A DNA stretch of 6,827 bases from a bacterium. GTDB taxonomy: Bacteria > SZUA-79 > Acidulodesulfobacterales > Acidulodesulfobacteraceae. Positions 1 to 4,440 of this stretch are shown here, in pieces. The stretch covers positions 1-6,827 of the forward strand of contig JAJZLA010000084.1 in assembly GCA_021803845.1 (NCBI GenBank), in the 5' to 3' direction. The position numbers and the translations under genes were made by a program. Numbering within the stretch: position 1 is the first letter of the stretch; each line of letters begins with the position of its first letter. The notes below the pieces were generated by a model. The model was not told where the DNA came from. It made no database searches and saw only the letters and a program-made list of their open reading frames with translations.

Positions 1-200
1 GGCATGGCAGGATTTCCAAGCGGAGCAACCTTTAAAGAATCTCCTGCATCTTTTTTCAGTATCTGCAATCCGTAAAAAGTAAAAAATATTGCAGTTTCGA
101 TATCCAGCGTCGCTGCCGTAGATGCCAAGATAAGCGGAGGGTATGCCATATCCAGCGTTCCGTGAATAGAAATGATAGCCATTTTTGTCTGATCAGCCAT
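1..200 (-). CDS. DsrE/DsrF/DrsH-like family protein, 3' part missing
   Basis: The gene starts at the ATG at 200-198 and reads leftward out of the window, so only 66 complete codons are visible and no stop is seen. The start is supported by AAGGAG seven bases upstream. The visible protein begins MADQTKMAIISIHGTLDMAY and continues through PPLILASTAATLDIE, FFTFYGLQILKKD and PLGNPAMP. Together these match the N-terminal half of the DsrE/DsrF/DrsH-like ('peroxiredoxin-like', DsrE2-type) family: a beta strand, a glycine turn, an Ala-rich helix, then the FFTFYGL strand. Family members are small cytoplasmic or membrane-associated proteins linked to sulfur trafficking in sulfur-oxidising and sulfate-reducing microbes. 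The visible part contains no cysteine, so a sulfur-carrying Cys, if present, must lie in the missing part. The gene is transcribed divergently from the lytic transglycosylase gene. The family call is fairly safe; the precise role is not shown here. Confidence 0.8.
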   Translation of the reverse strand, partial: MADQTKMAIISIHGTLDMAYPPLILASTAATLDIETAIFFTFYGLQILKKDAGDSLKVAPLGNPAM

Positions 201-207
201 TTTTTTT

Positions 208-213
208 CTCCTT
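208..213 (-). promoter_or_regulatory. Ribosome binding site of the DsrE-like gene
   Basis: On the minus strand AAGGAG is followed by seven A residues and then the ATG at 200-198. It is one of only two clear Shine-Dalgarno sequences in the window and fixes the start of this gene. Confidence 0.8.
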
Positions 214-305
214 AAATTAAACGTTAAAATTAATTTTAAATGCTAAACATAATTGAATACGATAAGCTTTCATAAATGTATAAAATAAAAAGGCCGATAT
301 TTTTA

Positions 306-334
306 AATTTATCATTTTTTAAAATAAATGGCAA
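306..334 (-). promoter_or_regulatory. Possible promoter of the DsrE-like gene
   Basis: On the minus strand TTGCCA (334-329) is followed by a 17-bp spacer and TAAATT (311-306). A TG dinucleotide at 314-313 makes an extended -10. The predicted start near 300 would give a leader of about 100 nt. The -10 matches consensus only in part and the region is very A/T-rich, so chance similarity is a real possibility. Confidence 0.35.
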
Positions 335-436
335 GAAAATCTTTTTTACGTTAACATAAAAAAAAATTATTTTTTACGATTTATTTTAATAAAAACGGCG
401 GTTTTAGAGCTAAAAAAGAGAAAAAAATATCTAAAT

Positions 437-466
437 TTGACTTTTATATTTCATTTATGATATATT
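437..466 (+). promoter_or_regulatory. Sigma70-type promoter of the lytic transglycosylase gene
   Basis: TTGACT (437-442) matches the -35 consensus at five of six positions. After an 18-bp spacer comes TATATT (461-466), preceded by TG at 458-459, giving an extended -10. Transcription would start near 473, leaving a leader of about 78 nt before the TTG start at 551. Confidence 0.55.
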
Positions 467-475
467 TTTACAATA

Positions 476-494
476 AAATAGTTTAAAACTATTT
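476..494. promoter_or_regulatory. Operator-like palindrome in the lytic transglycosylase leader
   Basis: AAATAGTTT and AAACTATTT are perfect 9-bp inverted arms around a single A. The site begins about 10 bp after the proposed -10 and so covers the expected transcription start. That is a usual place for a repressor operator, but no regulator gene is in the window. Its A/T composition raises the chance of coincidence. Confidence 0.35.
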
Positions 495-540
495 ATTTAT
501 GTATAAAATATGTATTTCTAAGATTAATTTTATTGATTTT

Positions 541-544
541 GGAG
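541..544 (+). promoter_or_regulatory. Ribosome binding site deciding the TTG start
   Basis: GGAG lies six bases before the TTG at 551. No ATG or GTG with comparable spacing begins this frame, so the Shine-Dalgarno sequence supports TTG as the true start. Confidence 0.75.
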
Positions 545-550
545 TAAATT

Positions 551-1357
551 TTGAAAAAAATTATAAAAATATTTTTGAAATTAAAAAACGGTTTAAGAAA
601 TTTAATAACCGAAATAAAATTTAAATATTTTTTGCCCTATTTTTTGCTTTTTTCGGTGCTTCTTGCCACGGCCATTTTATCATATTTTTATGTTATGCCT
701 ATATATTACGGTTACATGAAAGAACGCCGGGACGTGAAACTTCTTAAGCAAAAAATACGCATCGATTACGAAAAAATAAGCGTTTTTAAGATTATTAAAT
801 CTTTTAATTCCGGACTGCCTGTATCTGAAGAAAAGAAAGTCTCGAACCTTATTTTTAACTTAGGGGAAAAATACAAAATAAATCCGGCTCTTATTCTGGC
901 GGTTATCAGGGTCGAAAGTTCGTTTAATAATTTTTCCTATTCAAACGTGGGCGCCGTCGGCCTTATGCAGATTAAGCCATTAACCGGACTGTATTTAATT
1001 AAGAAATACGGAATAAAATCCAAAAAGTATAACTATAATACTAAATATATAGACTATCTTCCCGTAAATTACCTGTATAATCCTTCTTTAAATATTAAAA
1101 TAGGAGCAAGATATTTATTGAGTTTATTATACGAGTTTAAAAATTTAAAGCTCGCCCTTTTTGCTTACAATGTCGGCCCTACCTTAGCCTATAGGACTTT
1201 AAGTTTTATGAAAACCGAAAACGGAAAAGTTAAATTTAAACTTACTGAAAATGAAAGCACCAATCGTCTGTTTTCCGATTTTTATTACGGATATTATAAA
1301 AGAGTTAAGAAGTATTTTGCGATTTATAATAAAGATATTTTTGAAAACAAAAAATAA
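551..1357 (+). CDS. Membrane-anchored lytic transglycosylase (SLT family)
   Basis: This 268-residue protein should cleave the MurNAc-GlcNAc bond of peptidoglycan, leaving 1,6-anhydro-MurNAc, on the outer face of the inner membrane. A basic N-terminus (residues 1-27) is followed by one hydrophobic helix (about 28-48). With no cysteine lipobox or obvious cleavage site, it reads as a signal anchor. The catalytic SLT/goose-lysozyme fold covers about 97-258. It shows the family motifs in order: NPALILAVIRVESSFN with catalytic Glu122, GAVGLMQIKP (134-143), NIKIGARYL (181-189) and LALFAYNVGP (201-210). The start is TTG with GGAG upstream. The length fits a one-domain SLT enzyme with no LysM or other wall-binding domain. 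The gene has its own promoter and converges on the next gene with a 14-bp gap. A role in growth, division or assembly of an envelope-spanning machine cannot be told apart from sequence. Confidence 0.88.
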   Translation: MKKIIKIFLKLKNGLRNLITEIKFKYFLPYFLLFSVLLATAILSYFYVMPIYYGYMKERRDVKLLKQKIRIDYEKISVFKIIKSFNSGLPVSEEKKVSNLIFNLGEKYKINPALILAVIRVESSFNNFSYSNVGAVGLMQIKPLTGLYLIKKYGIKSKKYNYNTKYIDYLPVNYLYNPSLNIKIGARYLLSLLYEFKNLKLALFAYNVGPTLAYRTLSFMKTENGKVKFKLTENESTNRLFSDFYYGYYKRVKKYFAIYNKDIFENKK

Positions 1358-1371
1358 ATATAAAAGATTAA

Positions 1372-2283
1372 TTAAATAAATTGAGAGCCGTTATTTTTTA
1401 CATATTGTAATGATTTCACAAAAGATACCGTTAGTATAAATAAAATTATAAAAATAACTAAAAAGAATCCTACTCCGAGATTGTGGAGGTTGTGAACTTT
1501 TATCGGAGTTATAAAACCCCACTGTATAAGCTTCGGAAAGGTTAATTCCATTATCGCCGCAAGAACGAATGCGAATCCGCCCCAAAAAAGAGTCATACCG
1601 GATGTTCTTTTCGCGATGTACTGAATGCCTTTTTTGGGGATTTTAAGTTTTTCCATAAACCTTCCCGCAAACATGCCTATTATTATCTGCGTCGCCATAG
1701 TTCCAAGACCGAACAGAAGTCCAGGCAGAAAACCCGTATATTCGTTAGGCATTTTTGGAGCGAGGACGGTATAAACTATTATCGCAAATGCGCCCGTCCC
1801 CCATCCTGCGATAAATCCATGCAAAAGTACCATGTATATAGGGATGGGCTTTGATTTCCCGTCTGGATTATCGGAATGTTCTTCTTTTAACGTTTTAATT
1901 TTCAAAAATCGTATAAATATTTTTTCCAATTTTTCGAATAACTCAAAATTTTCGCCGAGTCCTATTACGTAAGCGCCGGCAAACGACATAACTATTCCTA
2001 CGAATATATATACGACAGGAATTACATCCGGCTTGGTTAAAAATTTTCCGAGAGCGAAAAATGCAAGTTCAGATGCGACCGCCCTCTGGAACGTGAAGGC
2101 AAGCGAAAAAAGAAGTCCGGTTTTGAATCCGCCTTTAGTGCTGTAACTGCCTATAGAATAACTGAAAGTAATAGGCCATGTATGCTCGTCGGGGGTAAAT
2201 CCGTGTATTATGCCGAGAAGAAAAGCGGTAAGCAAAATAGAGAATAAGGACGTAAAATTTTGCGGATTATAAAGATTTATCAT
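1372..2283 (-). CDS. Multi-pass membrane transporter, NicO/metal-permease-like
   Basis: This 303-residue protein has about seven hydrophobic segments (roughly 12-27, 53-79, 89-110, 149-174, 185-209, 229-249, 268-290). A charged loop (about 111-147) splits it into two halves. The first helix ends in HGFTPDEHTWP (His27, Asp32, Glu33, His34), an H-x4-D-x-H pattern. Related His/Asp patterns line the metal path of nickel/cobalt permeases and NicO-type exporters. The second half opens with a matching HGFIAGWGTG at His155, suggesting an internal two-fold repeat. I infer transport of a divalent metal or another small solute across the inner membrane; direction and substrate are not shown. The ATG at 2283-2281 has no Shine-Dalgarno sequence and an in-frame stop lies about 20 bp upstream. 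A TATAAA-like -10 (2298-2293) sits so close that the mRNA may be nearly leaderless. A TauE/SafE-like exporter is an alternative. Confidence 0.65.
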   Translation of the reverse strand: MINLYNPQNFTSLFSILLTAFLLGIIHGFTPDEHTWPITFSYSIGSYSTKGGFKTGLLFSLAFTFQRAVASELAFFALGKFLTKPDVIPVVYIFVGIVMSFAGAYVIGLGENFELFEKLEKIFIRFLKIKTLKEEHSDNPDGKSKPIPIYMVLLHGFIAGWGTGAFAIIVYTVLAPKMPNEYTGFLPGLLFGLGTMATQIIIGMFAGRFMEKLKIPKKGIQYIAKRTSGMTLFWGGFAFVLAAIMELTFPKLIQWGFITPIKVHNLHNLGVGFFLVIFIILFILTVSFVKSLQYVKNNGSQFI

Positions 2284-2521
2284 AGTAAATATTTTATATT
2301 TTTATCTTATTTTTGTAAAGATACGACTTGGTTTCGCGTCTCAGTTTTAAATCGTCTGCGGTTAAACGAAATTTCAAAGTTAGTTATTGAGTTGTTTGTT
2401 ATATAAGTTATAAAAATTTATAGTAATTTGCAGGAGGTTCTTTTATCTGATATAATCAATCCGAGCAATACTTAACATAGTAAAACGTTAAATTAAAAAA
2501 TAGTTAAAATAAAAAGCTAAA
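2284..2521. other. Divergent intergenic region between the transporter and pyk
   Basis: This 238-bp spacer contains the pyk promoter on its right side. On its left side, at about 2325-2380, is a slightly more G/C-rich patch with imperfect inverted repeats, for example GTTTTAAA against TTAAAC at 2344-2366. I see no open reading frame and no recognisable riboswitch. Confidence 0.55.
2428..2456 (+). promoter_or_regulatory. Sigma70-type promoter of pyk
   Basis: TTGCAG (2428-2433), a 17-bp spacer and a perfect TATAAT (2451-2456) preceded by TG at 2448-2449 form an extended -10 promoter. Transcription should start near 2463, giving a leader of about 60 nt. The leader is A-rich and has no Shine-Dalgarno sequence before the pyk ATG. 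Confidence 0.65.
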
Positions 2522-4051
2522 ATGATAAATATATACGGTAAAAAAGTTAAAATCGTGGCTACGTTAGGGCCTGCCAGCGACGGAAAAAAGATGATAGAAA
2601 GGCTTATAAAAAACGGAGCGGACGTAATAAGGCTGAATTTTTCCCATGGAGACGAAAATTATTTTGCCGAGGCGATTAAAAAAATAAGGTCGGTATCCGA
2701 AAATACGGCAATTTTAGTCGATTTGCCGGGGCCGAAAATAAGAACCGGAAAATTAAATAAAGATTCAATTAATTTGCAAAAAGGCAACGCCATAATTTTA
2801 ACGAATAAATATACGGTTTCCGACGAACGAAAAATTTATATAGATTATCCTTATCTCTGCGACGATATAAAACCTAAAAATTTGGTTTATATAGACGACG
2901 GCAAGATAAAGCTGAAAATAATAAAAAAGATAAACAGGAACGAACTTGAAGCCGAAATCCTTACGAAAGGCGTTTTAAAAGCTGAAAAGGGAATAAATTT
3001 TCCTGATTCAAAACTTAGCATTCCGTCCGTTACGGAAAACGATAAAAAAATTTTAAAATTCGGAGCCGAACACGGCGCCGATATGTTTGCGGTTTCTTTC
3101 GTAAGAAGTTCCGAAAATATAACGTCGTTAAAAAATCTGCTTCAAGCCGAATATCCGTCGAAGAATTTTTTAATAATAGCCAAGATAGAAAAAATAGAAG
3201 CCGTTAAAAATATCGAAAAAATAGCCGCCGCCGCAGATGCTTTGATGGTGGCAAGGGGAGACCTTGGAGTAGAAGCTCCCGTAGAAAATATACCTATAGA
3301 ACAAAAGAGGATTATATACGTCGCCAATCTCTATAAAAAGCCGGTTATAACGGCTACGCAGATGCTTTTGTCTATGGTTGAAAACGAGACGCCGACGAGA
3401 GCCGAGGTTACCGATGTTTCTAATGCTATTTTTGACGGAACGGACGCCGTAATGCTTTCCGAAGAAACAGCCATAGGAAAATATCCGGACGAAGCTGTTG
3501 CTTATATGTCTAAGATTATAAAGGCTACCGAGAAAAGCCCGATGTTTTCAGGAGGCGGTTATAAATCCCGCTCGGCTTACAAAAGGCATGACGGCGGCAT
3601 AGGTATAGGTATCGGATATTTAGAGCGCCGCAGTATAGAGTCCGACGATAAGATTAAAATTAAAAGAAACGTTAGCGATATTTCCGATATAATCGCCGAA
3701 ACGGCATCGACAGCATCCGAGTTATTAAATAATTGCATTATAGCGGCAATAACCAGGTCGGGTTATACCGCTAATTTAATATCGTCATTTAAACCTCCTG
3801 TTCCCGTTTTAGCGATAGTGCCTGATGATTCCGCAAAAAGAAGGCTGTCTTTAAACTACGGCGTTTCTTGTATAACTATGAAAAATATAACCGATAAAAA
3901 TATAGATTTGCAGGACGTAATAGATTTAATTAAAAATGAAATTAAAAAATCTGGACATAAATGCCCGGATTATGCCGTACTCACAGGAGGGGTACCCATA
4001 GGCGAGCCCGGTTCTACCGATTTCGTCAAAATAATTAAGCTGAGAACGTAA
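2522..4051 (+). CDS. pyk: Pyruvate kinase
   Basis: This 509-residue cytoplasmic enzyme makes pyruvate and ATP from phosphoenolpyruvate and ADP, the last step of glycolysis. The N-terminal part of the barrel carries KIVATLGPAS (8-19) and VIRLNFSHG (35-43, Arg37). The B domain spans about 74-165. The catalytic signature IIAKIEKIEAVKN (218-230) includes Lys221 and metal ligand Glu223. RGDLG (245-249) supplies metal ligand Asp247. TATQM (277-281, Thr278) and MLSEETAIGKYP (311-322) follow. The C-terminal domain begins near 385. At 30-40 residues above the common 470-480, the extra length is mainly a loop at about 341-384 joining the barrel and the C-terminal domain. In DLPGPKIRTG (67-76) the potassium-deciding position is Lys72 instead of Glu, suggesting K+-independent activity. 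The ATG agrees with the family N-terminus although no Shine-Dalgarno sequence precedes it. The gene is monocistronic with a strong promoter; no effector site could be assigned. Confidence 0.97.
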   Translation: MINIYGKKVKIVATLGPASDGKKMIERLIKNGADVIRLNFSHGDENYFAEAIKKIRSVSENTAILVDLPGPKIRTGKLNKDSINLQKGNAIILTNKYTVSDERKIYIDYPYLCDDIKPKNLVYIDDGKIKLKIIKKINRNELEAEILTKGVLKAEKGINFPDSKLSIPSVTENDKKILKFGAEHGADMFAVSFVRSSENITSLKNLLQAEYPSKNFLIIAKIEKIEAVKNIEKIAAAADALMVARGDLGVEAPVENIPIEQKRIIYVANLYKKPVITATQMLLSMVENETPTRAEVTDVSNAIFDGTDAVMLSEETAIGKYPDEAVAYMSKIIKATEKSPMFSGGGYKSRSAYKRHDGGIGIGIGYLERRSIESDDKIKIKRNVSDISDIIAETASTASELLNNCIIAAITRSGYTANLISSFKPPVPVLAIVPDDSAKRRLSLNYGVSCITMKNITDKNIDLQDVIDLIKNEIKKSGHKCPDYAVLTGGVPIGEPGSTDFVKIIKLRT

Positions 4052-4109
4052 TAAGCCAAATATAACAAAATAATTACTGTTTATTATAATAATATCCTAT
4101 CTGGATTAA

Positions 4110-4122
4110 GGTGACAGTTACC
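4110..4122. repeat. Short palindrome before the tRNA promoter
   Basis: GGTGAC and GTTACC form six consecutive pairs (one G-T) around a central A, directly upstream of the tRNA -35 box. As a pyk terminator it would be poor, because only a short T-run (4136-4140) lies 13 bp away. Similar GGTGAC-type palindromes occur at ends of small IS200/REP-like elements, but that link is only a resemblance from memory. Confidence 0.35.
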
Positions 4123-4124
4123 GC

Positions 4125-4153
4125 TTGAATTTAAATTTTTATCATGTTATATT
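4125..4153 (+). promoter_or_regulatory. Promoter of tRNA-Ser
   Basis: TTGAAT (4125-4130), a 17-bp spacer and TATATT (4148-4153) with TG at 4145-4146 form an extended -10 promoter. The start would be near 4160, leaving a 5' leader of about 25 nt for RNase P to remove. Confidence 0.6.
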
Positions 4154-4184
4154 ATTTATTAATTTAATTAAATTGATTCTCTTC

Positions 4185-4279
4185 GGAGAGATGGCCGAGT
4201 AGGTCGAAGGCGTTCGCCTGCTAAGCGAATGTATGTCCTAAAAGATGTACCGAGGGTTCGAATCCCTCTCTCTCCGCCA
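4185..4279 (+). tRNA. tRNA-Ser (anticodon GCU)
   Basis: The gene folds fully as a class II tRNA. The acceptor stem is GGAGAGA (4185-4191) with TCTCTCC (4269-4275), a G discriminator at 4276 and an encoded CCA at 4277-4279. The D-stem is GCC/GGC (4194-4196, 4209-4211) with GG in the loop at 4202-4203. The anticodon stem TTCGC/GCGAA (4213-4217, 4225-4229) encloses loop CTGCTAA, giving anticodon GCT at 4220-4222, which reads AGC and AGU. The long variable arm, a stem of about seven pairs at 4231-4250, is the serine identity feature. The T-arm is GAGGG/CCCTC around TTCGAAT (4252-4268). All key elements are intact, so the gene should be functional. Its 3' end is duplicated 139 bp downstream and its T-arm has an inverted copy at 4331-4345. 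Confidence 0.97.
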
Positions 4280-4300
4280 TTTAACAACGATATTTCCAAA
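4262..4300 (+). repeat. Direct repeat, copy 1 (tRNA 3' end plus flank)
   Basis: This 39-bp segment starts inside the T-loop of tRNA-Ser, runs through the T-stem 3' strand, acceptor strand and CCA, and continues 21 bp beyond (ending GATATTTCCAAA). It is identical to 4401-4439. A duplicated tRNA 3' end is the usual signature of an attachment site for a tRNA-targeting mobile element. Confidence 0.93.
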
Positions 4301-4330
4301 TACCTTTAATTAACTCTATAAAGTTAACAT

Positions 4331-4345
4331 GATTCGAACCCTCGG
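4331..4345 (-). repeat. Inverted copy of the tRNA-Ser T-arm
   Basis: GATTCGAACCCTCGG is the exact reverse complement of tRNA positions 4250-4264, which cover the end of the variable arm, the T-stem 5' strand and the T-loop. The match stops at both ends. In a read-through transcript it could pair with the tRNA T-arm. Confidence 0.9.
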
Positions 4346-4370
4346 AGCGCGAAGCGCGCAAGAGGGTTTG
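4335..4370. repeat. G/C-rich two-tier hairpin with GAA loop
   Basis: AACCCTC (4337-4343) pairs with GAGGGTT (4362-4368), extended by one G-T and one C-G pair. Inside, GCGC(GAA)GCGC at 4347-4357 forms the tip, or alternatively GCGCG/CGCGC with loop AAG. The tip contains GCGAAGC (4349-4355), the known exceptionally stable DNA mini-hairpin. No T-run follows, so it is not a typical intrinsic terminator. Confidence 0.75.
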
Positions 4371-4380
4371 TAGGTATTTA

Positions 4381-4399
4381 AACTTTTCGAAGAAAAGTT
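4381..4399. repeat. A/T-rich hairpin with GAA loop
   Basis: AACTTTTC and GAAAAGTT are perfect 8-bp arms around GAA. The tip C(GAA)G is the same as in the neighbouring G/C hairpin. It ends two bases before the second direct repeat, at the place where the copied tRNA T-loop is interrupted. Confidence 0.8.
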
Positions 4400-4400
4400 C

Positions 4401-4439
4401 ATCCCTCTCTCTCCGCCATTTAACAACGATATTTCCAAA
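4401..4439 (+). repeat. Direct repeat, copy 2
   Basis: This exact copy of 4262-4300 carries the T-stem 3' strand, acceptor strand and CCA of tRNA-Ser without the rest of a tRNA. A separate GAGGGTT at 4362-4368 matches the T-stem 5' strand (4252-4258). The copy thus looks like a T-arm split by 32 bp that include the A/T hairpin. The repeat ends one base before the helicase stop codon at 4443-4441. Confidence 0.93.
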
Positions 4440-4440
4440 G

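Larger units (their letters stand above)
201..550. other. Divergent intergenic region, very A/T-rich
   Basis: This 350-bp spacer separates the divergent DsrE-like and lytic transglycosylase genes. I see no convincing small gene in it. It holds the two candidate promoters, a 16-bp perfect A/T palindrome at 224-239 (TTAAAATTAATTTTAA) close to the DsrE-like start, and an operator-like palindrome at 476-494. The rest is oligo-A/oligo-T without clear structure. Confidence 0.6.
4052..4184. other. Spacer between pyk and tRNA-Ser
   Basis: This short A/T-rich spacer holds the 4110-4122 palindrome and the tRNA promoter. I find no convincing intrinsic terminator for pyk, so read-through into the tRNA is possible. 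Confidence 0.5.
4280..4440. mobile_element. Structured mini-element at the tRNA-Ser 3' end (putative)
   Basis: This region lies between the tRNA and the stop codon of the convergent helicase gene. It contains a 15-bp inverted copy of the tRNA T-arm (4331-4345), a G/C-rich hairpin (4335-4370), an A/T hairpin (4381-4399) and the second 39-bp repeat (4401-4439). An outer pair, AAATACCT (4298-4305) with AGGTATTT (4372-4379), can close around the first hairpin. The repeat-to-repeat distance is 139 bp. There is no room for an integrase or transposase, so if it moves it must be helped in trans. It could instead be a deletion scar of a larger island, or a local template-switch duplication. The G/C-rich core contrasts with its surroundings. 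The sequence structure is certain; the mobile interpretation is inference. Confidence 0.5.

Noticed and set aside
1355..1374. Terminator between the converging lytic transglycosylase and permease genes
   Set aside because: The 14-bp gap is A/T-only with no inverted repeat.
2325..2380. Possible riboswitch or small RNA upstream of the NicO-like gene
   Set aside because: Only weak imperfect inverted repeats are present and no consensus of the cobalamin or nickel/cobalt riboswitch classes could be recognised.
2432..2437. Perfect AGGAGG Shine-Dalgarno-like sequence
   Set aside because: It overlaps the -35/spacer of the pyk promoter, upstream of the transcript start, and no start codon or frame follows at the right distance.
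3142..3327. Minus-strand open frame inside pyk, and similar frames inside the permease and helicase genes (1391-1585, 5348-5554, 5687-5869)
   Set aside because: They lie opposite or within well-supported genes and have no recognisable protein features or ribosome binding sites.
4329..4373. Small frame ATG ... TAG of 14 codons inside the tRNA-associated element
   Set aside because: It has no ribosome binding site and coincides with the inverted T-arm and hairpin, whose structure explains the sequence better.
4335..4399. Intrinsic terminator for tRNA-Ser or for recD2
   Set aside because: Neither hairpin is followed by a T-run on either strand; a structural role in ending transcripts is possible but not supported.
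4262..4439. CRISPR-like repeat-spacer-repeat unit
   Set aside because: There are only two copies, one of them part of a working tRNA gene, with no cas genes and a structured spacer.
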